From Bradyrhizobium diazoefficiens (GTDB taxonomy: Bacteria > Pseudomonadota > Alphaproteobacteria > Rhizobiales > Xanthobacteraceae), in the NCBI RefSeq assembly GCF_018131185.1, contig NZ_JAFCJE010000004.1, positions 682,001-746,000 of the forward strand: DNA of 64,000 nucleotides, written 5' to 3'. Below are positions 51,725 through 60,097 of this stretch, in pieces. Below the pieces are notes generated by a model. It was not told the DNA's origin, did not search any database, and saw only the letters and a program-made list of their open reading frames with translations. Each line of letters opens with the position of its first letter. Within the stretch, counting starts at the first letter, position 1. A program made the position numbers and the translations under genes.

Positions 51725-54097
51725 ATGCAAGAACACACCAAATCGTCCACGCTCGAGAACGCTATTGCACTGCAAAAATACGGCGTCGGGCAGCCCGTCC
51801 GCCGCAAGGAGGACGACACGCTGGTGCGCGGCAAGGGCCGCTATACCGACGATTTCAACCTGCCCGGCCAAGCCTATGCCGTGGTCGTCCGTTCCACCCA
51901 TGCCCATGGCATCATCCGCGGTATCGGCATTGACGGCGCCAAGACGATGCCGGGCGTGTTGGGGGTTTGGACCGGCAAGGATCTCGATGCCGCCGGCTAC
52001 GGCCCCTTCACCTGCGGCCTGCCGCTGAAGAGCCGCGACGGCTCGCCCCTGCTTCAGACCAACCGTCAGCCGCTCGCCACCGATAAGGTCCGCTTCGTCG
52101 GCGACCCCGTCGCCTTCGTGGTGGCCGAGACGCTCGCGCAGGCGCGCGATGCGGCCGAGGCGGTCGAGCTCGACGTCGAACCGCTGCCGGCCGTAACGGA
52201 CCCCGAGGAAGCCGCCAGGCCCGGCGCGCCGCAGCTCTATGACCATATCCCCGATAACGTGGCGCTCGACTACCACTATGGCGACATGGAGAAGGTCAAC
52301 GCAGCCTTCGCCAGCGCCGCCCATGTCACCAGGATCGACATCGAGAACACCCGCGTCGCCGTGGTCTCGATGGAGCCGCGCGTCGGCCTTGCCTCCTACG
52401 ACAAGAAGACCGAGCGTTACACGCTTCAGGTGCCGACGCAGGGCGTCGCAGGCAACCGCGCGAACCTCGCCAAGAACCTGAAAGTGCCGAACGAGAAGGT
52501 GCGCATTCTCACCGCCAATGTCGGCGGCTCCTTCGGCATGAAGAACATCAACTATCCCGAATACATGTGCATCCTGTACGCGGCGAAGGCACTGGGCCGG
52601 CCGGTGAAATGGCTCGACGAGCGCTCGACCGCCTTCCTCTCCGACAGCCACGGCCGCGCGCAGAAGATCCATGCCGAGCTGGCGCTCGATGCCGAGGGGC
52701 ATTTCCTCGCGGCCAAGCTGTCCGGCTACGGCAATGTCGGCGCCTACATCACCGGCGTCGCGCCGGGGCCGCTCTCGCTCAACACCGGCAAGAATTTTTC
52801 CAGCGTCTATCGCACCCCGCTGATGGGCGTCGACATCAAGGTGGTGCTGACCAACACCACGCTGATGGGGGCTTATCGCGGCGCCGGCCGACCCGAGGCG
52901 AACTACTACATGGAGCGGCTGATCGACCGCGCCGCCGACGAGATGGGCATCAACCGCCTGACCCTGCGCAAGCGCAACTTCATCAAGCCGAACCAGATCC
53001 CGTTCGCGGCCTCCTCCGGCGTCACCTATGACAGCGGCGACTTCCAGGCCGTGTTCAACAAGGCGCTCGAAATCTCCGACCACGAGAATTTCGTCAAGCG
53101 CAAGAAAGAGAGCAAAAAGGCCGGAAAGCTGCGCGGCATCGCGGTCGGCTCCTATCTCGAGGTCACCGCGCCTCCCGGCGTCGAGCTCGGCAAGATCGTG
53201 TTCGACCCCGACGGCACCGTGCAGCTCATTACCGGCACGCTCGATTACGGCCAGGGCCATGCGACGCCGTTCGCTCAGGTGCTGTGCGCACAACTCGGCG
53301 TTCCCTTCGAGAGCGTCAAGCTGGTGCAGGGCGACAGCGACATCGTCCACACCGGCAACGGCACCGGCGGCTCGCGCTCGATCACGGCAACGGGCCAGGC
53401 CATCGTGGGAGCTGCCAAGCTCGTCATCGAGAAAGGCAAACGCGCGGCGGCACACATGCTCGAAGCGTCCGAAGCCGACATCGAATTCGCCGATGGCAGC
53501 TTCACGATCGCCGGCACCGATCGCAGCATCGACATCATGGAGCTGGCAAAACGCCTGCATGACGGCAAGATGCCGGAGGGCGTGCCTGACAGCCTCGACG
53601 TCGATCACACCAGCGAACCGGTCGCCTCGGCGTTCCCGAACGGCTGCCACGTCGCCGAAGTGGAGATCGACCCGGAGACCGGCGTGGTGCAGATCGTGCG
53701 CTACAGCGCGGTCAACGATTTCGGCACCGTGATCAACCCGCTGCTGGTCGCGGGTCAGCTCCATGGCGGCGTCGTCCAGGGCATCGGCCAGGCGCTGATG
53801 GAACACATCCGCTACGACGAGAGCGGCCAGCCGATCACGGGCTCGCTGATGGACTACGCCCTGCCCCGCGCCGAGGACGTGCCGAACATGACGGTCGGCG
53901 ATCACCCGGTGCCGGCCACGACCAATCCGCTCGGCAGCAAGGGCTGCGGCGAAGCCGGCTGCGCCGGCAGCCTGTCGACCGTGGTGAACGCGGTGCTCGA
54001 TGCGCTCTCCGACTACGGCATCAAGCACATCGACATGCCGCTGACCCCCGAGCGCGTGTGGCGCGCGATCCAGGACGCGAAGAGCAAGGCGGCGTAG
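51725..54097 (+). CDS. molybdenum hydroxylase large subunit (CoxL form II-like), orphan
   Basis: 790 residues from ATG 51725; MPAFQ at 51701 is an alternative. It belongs to the xanthine dehydrogenase/aldehyde oxidase family: VGQPVRRKEDDTLVRGKGRYTDDF at the start, AYRGAGR at residues 383-389 (the form II CODH-like motif, not AYRCSFR), and catalytic Glu743 in GCGEAGCAG. It needs Moco and normally partners with medium (FAD) and small (2Fe-2S) subunits, but no such genes flank it here. The substrate is not carbon monoxide on present evidence. Confidence 0.92.
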   Translation: MQEHTKSSTLENAIALQKYGVGQPVRRKEDDTLVRGKGRYTDDFNLPGQAYAVVVRSTHAHGIIRGIGIDGAKTMPGVLGVWTGKDLDAAGYGPFTCGLPLKSRDGSPLLQTNRQPLATDKVRFVGDPVAFVVAETLAQARDAAEAVELDVEPLPAVTDPEEAARPGAPQLYDHIPDNVALDYHYGDMEKVNAAFASAAHVTRIDIENTRVAVVSMEPRVGLASYDKKTERYTLQVPTQGVAGNRANLAKNLKVPNEKVRILTANVGGSFGMKNINYPEYMCILYAAKALGRPVKWLDERSTAFLSDSHGRAQKIHAELALDAEGHFLAAKLSGYGNVGAYITGVAPGPLSLNTGKNFSSVYRTPLMGVDIKVVLTNTTLMGAYRGAGRPEANYYMERLIDRAADEMGINRLTLRKRNFIKPNQIPFAASSGVTYDSGDFQAVFNKALEISDHENFVKRKKESKKAGKLRGIAVGSYLEVTAPPGVELGKIVFDPDGTVQLITGTLDYGQGHATPFAQVLCAQLGVPFESVKLVQGDSDIVHTGNGTGGSRSITATGQAIVGAAKLVIEKGKRAAAHMLEASEADIEFADGSFTIAGTDRSIDIMELAKRLHDGKMPEGVPDSLDVDHTSEPVASAFPNGCHVAEVEIDPETGVVQIVRYSAVNDFGTVINPLLVAGQLHGGVVQGIGQALMEHIRYDESGQPITGSLMDYALPRAEDVPNMTVGDHPVPATTNPLGSKGCGEAGCAGSLSTVVNAVLDALSDYGIKHIDMPLTPERVWRAIQDAKSKAA

Positions 54098-54123
54098 GGT
54101 AGCGTTCAGCATCCACAACAATG

Positions 54124-54227
54124 CTGTCATCGCCCGGCTTGACCGGGCGATCCAGTACTCTGAGGCCGTCGTGCTTCACGGATAAGCCGCGGCGTACTGG
54201 ATGCCCCGGACAAGCCGGGGCATGACA
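54124..54227. repeat. palindromic intergenic repeat, family A
   Basis: TGTCATCGCCCGGCTTGACC, GGGCGATCCAGTACTC, then CCGCGGCGTACTGGATGCCC, AAGCCGGGGCATGACA. It shares modules with 27113-27284 and lies between convergent genes. Confidence 0.75.
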
Positions 54228-54267
54228 CTGTCTGTGGCGCGACTAGCGTCGCCTTGCCCGGTCTTCC

Positions 54268-55068
54268 CTAAGCCGCCGCCTGCTCGCGCGGCTGGTAGAT
54301 CGCGGTATGCTGGCAATGCGCGATCGGCGTCGTGCCGTTGGCGACGACGAGGGCGTCGAGCTCGACGAAGCGGTGGCCCTTCTTCTCGTAATTGGCGGTC
54401 ACCCTGGCCCGCGCCGTGATCTCGTCGCCGGCGCGCGCGGCCGACAACAGCTGCATGCGGCTGCCGACATGGATCCAGGGACCTAGAATGGTGTTGTCGA
54501 CCAGCACGCGGTTCATCACGCGCTGGATCAGGCCGGGATGGCCAAGCCCCTCACGCGCGAAGATCGGATCGGTCTCCCGGATGTCGGCGAGATAGTCGGC
54601 CGCGTCCTGCCCGGCCCAGCGACGCGGAGAGGTGCCGAGCCATTTACCGGTCTCGAAGGTTGCCGGGCTGACGGGCCTGCGCTCGGCCACCACGGGCACC
54701 GCGACATAGTCGCTCAACGACACGGCCGGCGCAGCGGCCGGCAGCGCGGCCGTGCCGGTGGCGCACAGCTCGGTGCGGCTGAACACCTCGATCGTCAGCA
54801 ACTCGTTGTGCTCGGTTGCATCGACGTCGGCGGCCTCGCCGTCATACACCGGCTTGATGAAGCGCGCCTCGACCAGCCCGCGCGCCAGGAAGTCGCGCCC
54901 CCAGCGGGCAATCGGCACGTGCATCATGTAGGCGAAGACATCGACGCCCGGGACCAGCCCGCCGGAGAAACCGAAGCGGCGCGCCACATTGTCGTCATGC
55001 ATCTTGTTTTCGGATTGCTTGGCGGTGTTGTAGGCCTCGACGCGGTAGGTTTCGAGCCGGTTCGGCAT
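54268..55068 (-). CDS. double-hotdog (MaoC-like) hypothetical protein
   Basis: 266 residues from ATG 55068. The N-terminal half has KMHDDNVARRFGFSGGLVPGVDVFAYMMHVPIARWG, similar to the MaoC/FabZ hotdog turn (His...Asp...GG..PG). The C-terminal half has VLVDNTILGPWIHVGSRMQLLSAARAGDEITARARVTANYEKKGHRFVELDALVVANGTTPIAHCQHTAIYQP, a second hotdog. It may be an acyl-CoA or acyl-thioester handling enzyme, but catalytic residues are uncertain. There is no adjacent fatty-acid gene. Its upstream DUF188 neighbour is divergent. Confidence 0.72.
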   Translation of the reverse strand: MPNRLETYRVEAYNTAKQSENKMHDDNVARRFGFSGGLVPGVDVFAYMMHVPIARWGRDFLARGLVEARFIKPVYDGEAADVDATEHNELLTIEVFSRTELCATGTAALPAAAPAVSLSDYVAVPVVAERRPVSPATFETGKWLGTSPRRWAGQDAADYLADIRETDPIFAREGLGHPGLIQRVMNRVLVDNTILGPWIHVGSRMQLLSAARAGDEITARARVTANYEKKGHRFVELDALVVANGTTPIAHCQHTAIYQPREQAAA

Positions 55069-55173
55069 GATGGGCGTTCCCTGGAGTCTTGTTGTCTCGG
55101 TCCGATCGTAGGCCTCGGGGAACACCGGTCAATCCCCTCGCCTTTGCAGCCCGAATGGGGTACCACGCGGCCA

Positions 55174-55665
55174 ATGACCGACACTCCCACCCGCATTTAT
55201 GTCGACGCCGACGCCTGTCCGGTGAAGGACGAGATCTACCGCGTCGCGCTCCGGCACGGCGTGCCCGTGAGCGTCGTCGCAGGCAATTTCATCCGCGTGC
55301 CGCAGGACCCGCTGATCGAGCGTATCGCGGCCGGCGCCGGCATGGACGCCGCAGACGACTGGATCGCCGAGCGCGCCAGGCCCGGCGACGTCGTCGTGAC
55401 ATCGGACATTCCGCTTGCGAGCCGCTGCGTGAAGGCCGGCGCCGACGTGATCGCGCCGAATGGAAAGCCGTTCACGGAAGAGTCGATCGGCATGACGCTG
55501 GCGGTGCGCAACCTGATGACGGATCTACGTTCGGCCGGCGAAGTCACCGGCGGCCCGCGCTCGTTCTCACCGCGCGATCGCTCTACCTTCCTCGCGGCGC
55601 TCGACCAGACCCTGCGCCGCATCCAGCGCCGCCGCGCTGACCAGACCGCCACCAGCCAGGGCTGA
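55174..55665 (+). CDS. DUF188/UPF0178 family protein (YaiI-like)
   Basis: 163 residues from ATG 55174. It is a PIN-like fold of the UPF0178 family: RIYVDADACPVKDEIYRVALRHGVPVSVVAGNFIRVPQ, then DAADDWIAERARPGDVVVTSDIPLASRCVKAGADVIAPNGKPFTEESIGMTLAVRNLMTDLRSAGEVTGGPRSFSPRDRSTFLAALD. The acidic DAD and TSD/D residues resemble the PIN active site, but nuclease activity has not been shown for the family. It is followed two bases after its stop by uup, so the two are translated together. Confidence 0.93.
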   Translation: MTDTPTRIYVDADACPVKDEIYRVALRHGVPVSVVAGNFIRVPQDPLIERIAAGAGMDAADDWIAERARPGDVVVTSDIPLASRCVKAGADVIAPNGKPFTEESIGMTLAVRNLMTDLRSAGEVTGGPRSFSPRDRSTFLAALDQTLRRIQRRRADQTATSQG

Positions 55666-55667
55666 TC

Positions 55668-57479
55668 ATGGCGCCGCCGCTGATCCAACTGAAAGACATC
55701 AGGCTGACCTTTGGCGGCACCCCGCTGCTATCGGGCGTCGAGCTCAATGTTGCTCCAAGCGAGCGCGTCTGCCTGATCGGCCGCAACGGCTCCGGCAAGT
55801 CGACGCTGCTCAGAATCGCAGCCGGCCTCGTCGAGCCCGACGGCGGCACACGCTTCGTGCAGCCCGGTGCCACCGTGCGCTATCTGCCGCAGGAGCCGGA
55901 TTTCGGAGACCACAAGACCACGCTGGCCTATGTCGAGTCGGGCCTTGCGCCCGGCGACGACCAGCATCAGGCGCGCTATCTCCTGGAGCAGCTCGGGCTC
56001 ACGGGTGAGGAGGACCCGCACAACGTCTCCGGCGGTGAAGCCCGGCGCGCGGCGCTGGCCTATGTGCTGGCGCCCTCGCCCGACATTCTGCTGCTGGACG
56101 AGCCGACCAACCATCTCGATCTCTCCACCATCGAATGGCTGGAGAAGGAGCTGGACAGCCGCCGCAGCGCGCTGGTGATCATCAGCCACGACCGCCGCTT
56201 CCTGACCAATCTGTCGCGCTCCACGGCGTGGCTCGACCGCGGCAAGATCAAGCAGATCGATCGCGGCTTTGCCTCGTTCGAAAGCTGGCGCGACGAGGTG
56301 CTGGCGGAGGAAGAGCGCGACCAGCACAAGCTCGACCGCAAGATCGTCGACGAGGAGCACTGGCTGCGCCACGGCGTCTCCGGCCGGCGCAAGCGCAACG
56401 TCAAGCGCCTCGCCAATCTGCACACGCTGCGCGACCAGCGCCGCAACTATCGCGGCACGGCCGGCACCGCCAGTCTCGCAGCAGCCGAAGCGGAGCAGTC
56501 CGGCAAGCTGGTGATCGAGGCCAAGGGCGTCAACAAGGCCTATGGCGAGCGCAAGATCGTCGAGAATTTCTCCACCCGCATCCAGCGCGGCGACCGCCTC
56601 GGCATCATCGGGCCGAACGGCGCCGGCAAGACCACGCTGGTCAATCTGCTCACCGGCGGCATGCAGCCGGATTCCGGCACGATACGTCTTGGCGCCAATC
56701 TGGAAACGGCCACGCTCGACCAGCACCGCGAAAGCCTCGATCCCAAGTCGACGCTGGCGGAAGCCCTCACCGGCGGCCGCGGCGACCAGATCATGGTCGG
56801 CGGCAAGCCGAAGCACGTCGTCGGCTACATGAAGGACTTCCTGTTCGCGCAGGAGCAGCGTGGCACGCCGGTGGAGGTGCTCTCCGGCGGCGAGCGCGGC
56901 CGGCTGATGCTGGCGCGCGCCCTGGCAAAGCCATCGAACCTTCTGGTGCTGGACGAGCCGACCAACGATCTCGATCTCGAAACCCTCGACGTGCTCGAGG
57001 ACATGCTCGGCGACTACGAGGGCACCGTCATCCTGATCAGCCACGACCGCGACTTCCTCGACCGCGTCGTCACCTCCGTGATCGCGCCCGAAGGCAACGG
57101 CAAGTGGACCGAATATGCCGGCGGCTACAGCGACATGCTGGCGCAGCGCGGCGCGGACCTGAAGCGCGAGACGGCGAAGGCACAGGCTCCCGCCGAGAGG
57201 AAAGAGGAGCGCGCAACCGCTCCTGCCTCGGCGCCCAAGCGGAAGCTCAGCTTCAACGAGAAGCACGCGCTGGAGACGCTGCCGAAGAAGATGGAAACGC
57301 TGCAGGCCGACATCGCCAAGCTGCAGCGCGTGCTGGACGATCCCAACCTCTACGCCAAGGATCGCAGAAAATTCGACGATACATCCGCCGCAATTGCCAA
57401 GGCGCATGAAGAATTGTCCGCCGCCGAGGAGCGGTGGCTCGAACTTGAAATGCTTCGCGAAGAGATAGAGCAGGCTTAG
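55668..57479 (+). CDS. uup: ABC-F ATPase, Uup type
   Basis: 603 residues with two ABC domains and no membrane segment. First Walker A is GRNGSGKST (38-46), signature VSGGEARR, Walker B ILLLDEPTNHLDL. The second domain has GPNGAGKTT, LSGGERGRLML and LLVLDEPTNDLDLE. After a Lys/Glu/Ala-rich linker, the C-terminal coiled coil typical of Uup (KRKLSFNEKHALETLPKKMETLQADIAKLQ) is present. ABC-F proteins act on ribosomes; Uup was first linked to transposon excision and is a ribosome-associated factor. Start is the ATG at 55668. Confidence 0.95.
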   Translation: MAPPLIQLKDIRLTFGGTPLLSGVELNVAPSERVCLIGRNGSGKSTLLRIAAGLVEPDGGTRFVQPGATVRYLPQEPDFGDHKTTLAYVESGLAPGDDQHQARYLLEQLGLTGEEDPHNVSGGEARRAALAYVLAPSPDILLLDEPTNHLDLSTIEWLEKELDSRRSALVIISHDRRFLTNLSRSTAWLDRGKIKQIDRGFASFESWRDEVLAEEERDQHKLDRKIVDEEHWLRHGVSGRRKRNVKRLANLHTLRDQRRNYRGTAGTASLAAAEAEQSGKLVIEAKGVNKAYGERKIVENFSTRIQRGDRLGIIGPNGAGKTTLVNLLTGGMQPDSGTIRLGANLETATLDQHRESLDPKSTLAEALTGGRGDQIMVGGKPKHVVGYMKDFLFAQEQRGTPVEVLSGGERGRLMLARALAKPSNLLVLDEPTNDLDLETLDVLEDMLGDYEGTVILISHDRDFLDRVVTSVIAPEGNGKWTEYAGGYSDMLAQRGADLKRETAKAQAPAERKEERATAPASAPKRKLSFNEKHALETLPKKMETLQADIAKLQRVLDDPNLYAKDRRKFDDTSAAIAKAHEELSAAEERWLELEMLREEIEQA

Positions 57480-57480
57480 C

Positions 57481-57525
57481 GCGTATTCCGCAAGACTGGC
57501 CACCGGTCTTGCGATCAGGATACGC
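57481..57525 (+). promoter_or_regulatory. strong two-part hairpin between uup and the aldolase-type gene
   Basis: Inner stem CGCAAGACTGG (57489-57499) with CCGGTCTTGCG (57503-57513), closed outside by GCGTAT (57481-57486) and ATACGC (57520-57525). There is no T-run, and a ribosome site and start codon follow within 20 bases, so it may be a 3' stabiliser, partial terminator or leader element. Confidence 0.55.
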
Positions 57526-57543
57526 GCCAACTAGAGGACTTCC

Positions 57544-58623
57544 ATGACAACTCCCCTCGCCGCCAAGATCGCCCGCGAATACGGCACGCCCTGCGCCGTC
57601 ATCGACATGGACAGGGTCGAGCGCAACATTGCGCGGATCCAGAAGGCTTGCGACGAGGCCGGCATTGCCAACCGGCCGCACATCAAGACGCACAAGAATC
57701 CGACCATCGCGAAGATGCAGGTCGCGGCCGGCGCGAAGGGCATCACCTGTCAGAAGCTGGGTGAGGCCGAGATCATGGCCAACGCCGGCATCGACGACAT
57801 CCTGATCAGCTACAATCTTCTCGGCGAGGAGAAGATGGCGCGGCTCGGCGCGCTCCAGGGCAAGGCCAACATGACGGTTGCCGCCGACAATTCGACGGTC
57901 GTTGCCGGCCTGCCCAAGGCAGCCGCCGCATCCGGCCGTCCACTCTCCGTCGTGGTGGAATGCGACACGGGCCGCAAGCGCGCCGGCGTCGAGACGCCGG
58001 CTGAAGCCATTGCGCTGGCGCGTGAGATCGCCGCGTCGAAGGGACTCGAATTCGCGGGCTTCATGATGTACCCGACGGAGACCGGCTGGGCGGACGCACA
58101 GAAATTCTACGACGAGGCGCTCGCCGGCGTGCGCGCGCACGGGCTGGATGCGAAGATCGTCTCGACCGGCGGCACGCCGAACCTGAAAAATCTCGGCAAG
58201 CTCAAGGGCGGCACCGAGCACCGCTTCGGCACCTACATCTACAACGATCGCATGCAGGTCGCCGCCGGCGTCGCCAGCTGGGACGATTGCGCCCTGCACA
58301 TCTATTCAACCGTGGTGAGCCGCGCCGCGTCCGAGCGCGGCATCCTCGATGCCGGCTCGAAGACGCTGACCTCTGACACCGGCGGCCTCGACGGCCATGG
58401 CCTGATCCTCGAGCACCCCGAAGCCAAGATCGCGAAGTTCGCGGAAGAGCACGGCTTCCTCGACCTCTCCCGCAGCAACACGCGGCCCAATGTCGGCGAC
58501 GTCGTCCGCATCGTGCCGAACCACGTCTGCGTCGTCGTCAACATGATGGACGAGGTGCTGATGGTCCGCGGCGAGGAGATCATCGGCACGCTGCCGGTCG
58601 CGGCACGGGGGAAGTTGCGGTAG
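57544..58623 (+). CDS. PLP-dependent D-threonine aldolase/D-serine dehydratase-family enzyme
   Basis: 359 residues. The N-terminal alanine racemase-like barrel has the PLP lysine motif RPHIKTHKN (Lys48 by homology). The C-terminal domain has HVCVVVNMMDEV, with His327 and Cys329 in the metal-binding pair. In described D-threonine aldolases the pair is His/Asp with manganese, and in eukaryotic-type D-serine dehydratases it is His/Cys with zinc, so the latter is a fair guess. It would degrade a D-amino acid. The start is ATG 57544, after a strong hairpin. Confidence 0.88.
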   Translation: MTTPLAAKIAREYGTPCAVIDMDRVERNIARIQKACDEAGIANRPHIKTHKNPTIAKMQVAAGAKGITCQKLGEAEIMANAGIDDILISYNLLGEEKMARLGALQGKANMTVAADNSTVVAGLPKAAAASGRPLSVVVECDTGRKRAGVETPAEAIALAREIAASKGLEFAGFMMYPTETGWADAQKFYDEALAGVRAHGLDAKIVSTGGTPNLKNLGKLKGGTEHRFGTYIYNDRMQVAAGVASWDDCALHIYSTVVSRAASERGILDAGSKTLTSDTGGLDGHGLILEHPEAKIAKFAEEHGFLDLSRSNTRPNVGDVVRIVPNHVCVVVNMMDEVLMVRGEEIIGTLPVAARGKLR

Positions 58624-58635
58624 AGGCAAACTGCC

Positions 58636-58723
58636 GTAGGGTGGGCAAGCGAAGCCGCCCACGACTTCCCGTCGTAATCGAAGGATCGTGGGCACGGCGC
58701 TTCGCGCGTTTTGCCCACGCTAC
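58636..58723. repeat. palindromic intergenic repeat, family D
   Basis: GTAGGGTGGGCAAGCGAAGC and, reversed, GCGCGTTTTGCCCACGCTAC, with GTGGGCACGGCGCTTCGCG inside. It is related to 40889-41004. Its right edge contains the stop codon of the flavoprotein gene (58720-58722). Confidence 0.75.
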
Positions 58724-59952
58724 GATTTCTTGAGCCAGCCCAGCACGCCCCTGCCCGCGGCCGCGCCCGTTGCAAACGAGGCTTGCAGCAGATAGCCGCC
58801 CGTCGGCGCCTCCCAGTCCAGCATTTCGCCGGCTGCGAACACGCCCGGCTGCTTGCGCAGCATGAAATGTTCGTCGAGTTCGTCGAAAATTATTCCGCCG
58901 GCGGTCGAGATCGCGCGCTCGATTGGGGCAACGCCCGTGAGCTGAACCGGGATCGCGTTTACGAGGTGCGCGAGTTCCGCCGGCGAAAACGTCGCCAGCG
59001 GCCGGCCGGATGCGATGGCGGCCTCCTGCATCAGGCCGATGCCGACCGGCGACAATTGCGCGGCCTTGCGCAGGAAATTCGCGAGCGATTGCTTGCCGCG
59101 CGTCCCTGAAAGCCGCGAGGTCAGCGCGGCAACGTCGAGGTCGGGCCGCAACGCGATCGAAACCCGCGCCTGCCCGAGACCCAGCATCGCGTCCCGCAAC
59201 TCCGCCGACAGCGCGTAGATCGCGCCGCCTTCGATGCCCGCGCGCGTGATCATCGCTTCGCCGCGCACCGTGTATGCACCAGCCGTCAGCGCCACGCCCT
59301 TGAGCGGCTGACCCTCGAAGCGGTCCCTGAAGACGTCGGACCACGCGACCGCAAAGCCGGAATTCGCTGGCCGCAGTTTTGAAATGGCGATGCCTCTTGC
59401 CGCGAGAACATCAATCCAGCCGCCATCCGACCCGAGCCGCGGCCAACTCGCGCCGCCGAGCGCGAGGACCGTGGCGTCGGCAGCGACGGCCGTCTCGCCA
59501 TCCCCCGTCCGAAACAGCAGCCGCCCATCGCCGTCCCAACCCGTCCAGCGATGACGAAACGCAAAGCGCACGCCGCCGGCATCGAGCCGCCGCAGCCAGG
59601 CGCGCAGCAAGGGCGAGGCCTTGAACGCTCTTGGGAAGACCCTTCCGCTGGTGCCGACGAAGGTCGGCTCGCCCAGCGCCTCGCTCCAGGCGCGGAGTGC
59701 GTCCGGCGGAAACGCCGCGATCGCCGCTTGCAGCTTGGGCGCCGCCTCTCGATAGCGCGCCATGAACTGAGCAAGCTGCTCGCTGTGAGTGAGATTGAGC
59801 CCGCCGCGGCCCGCCATCAGGAACTTGCGGCCGGCGGACGGCATCGCATCGTAGACGGTGACGCGGACGCCGCCCTGCGCCAGCACCTCTGCCGCCATCA
59901 GCCCGGCTGGACCGGCGCCGATGATTGCGACGTGGGAGTCGGTTGAGGTCAT
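58720..59952 (-). CDS. HI0933-like flavoprotein (TIGR03862 type)
   Basis: 410 residues from ATG 59952. FAD is bound by the N-terminal VAIIGAGPAGLMAAEVLAQGG and the GRKFLMAGRGGLNLTHSE segment that defines the HI0933 family. An NAD(P)-like second site and the C-terminal AGEMLDWEAPTGGYLLQASFATGAAAGRG are also present. The longer form of this family in alphaproteobacteria is TIGR03862. The reaction is not known. It is monocistronic, with the repeat at its 3' end. Confidence 0.9.
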   Translation of the reverse strand: MTSTDSHVAIIGAGPAGLMAAEVLAQGGVRVTVYDAMPSAGRKFLMAGRGGLNLTHSEQLAQFMARYREAAPKLQAAIAAFPPDALRAWSEALGEPTFVGTSGRVFPRAFKASPLLRAWLRRLDAGGVRFAFRHRWTGWDGDGRLLFRTGDGETAVAADATVLALGGASWPRLGSDGGWIDVLAARGIAISKLRPANSGFAVAWSDVFRDRFEGQPLKGVALTAGAYTVRGEAMITRAGIEGGAIYALSAELRDAMLGLGQARVSIALRPDLDVAALTSRLSGTRGKQSLANFLRKAAQLSPVGIGLMQEAAIASGRPLATFSPAELAHLVNAIPVQLTGVAPIERAISTAGGIIFDELDEHFMLRKQPGVFAAGEMLDWEAPTGGYLLQASFATGAAAGRGVLGWLKKS

Positions 59953-59985
59953 GGCGGGAGTGTAGGACAAATTCTCGCGCCTAGC

Positions 59986-60092
59986 CCGTCATTCCGGGGC
60001 GCCCCTTGGCGCGAACCCGGAAATCCATCAGGCGGCAGATTTTGAGGAGCGATGGAGTCCGGGCTCGCGCTGCGCGCGCCCCGGAACGACGG
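59986..60092. repeat. palindromic intergenic repeat, family B
   Basis: CCGTCATTCCGGGGCGCCCC, then CCCGGAAATCCATC, and ATGGAGTCCGGGCTCGCGCT, CCCCGGAACGACGG. It is homologous to 40771-40874 and 47915-48020, with more differences. Confidence 0.7.
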
Positions 60093-60097
60093 CGGAG

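Noticed and set aside
51656..54130. 824-codon open frame on the minus strand antisense to the molybdenum hydroxylase
   Set aside because: Mirror of the coding strand of a well-conserved enzyme; no homology features.
55728..57530. 600-codon open frame on the minus strand antisense to uup
   Set aside because: Same codon-bias effect; both ABC domains of uup are intact on the other strand.
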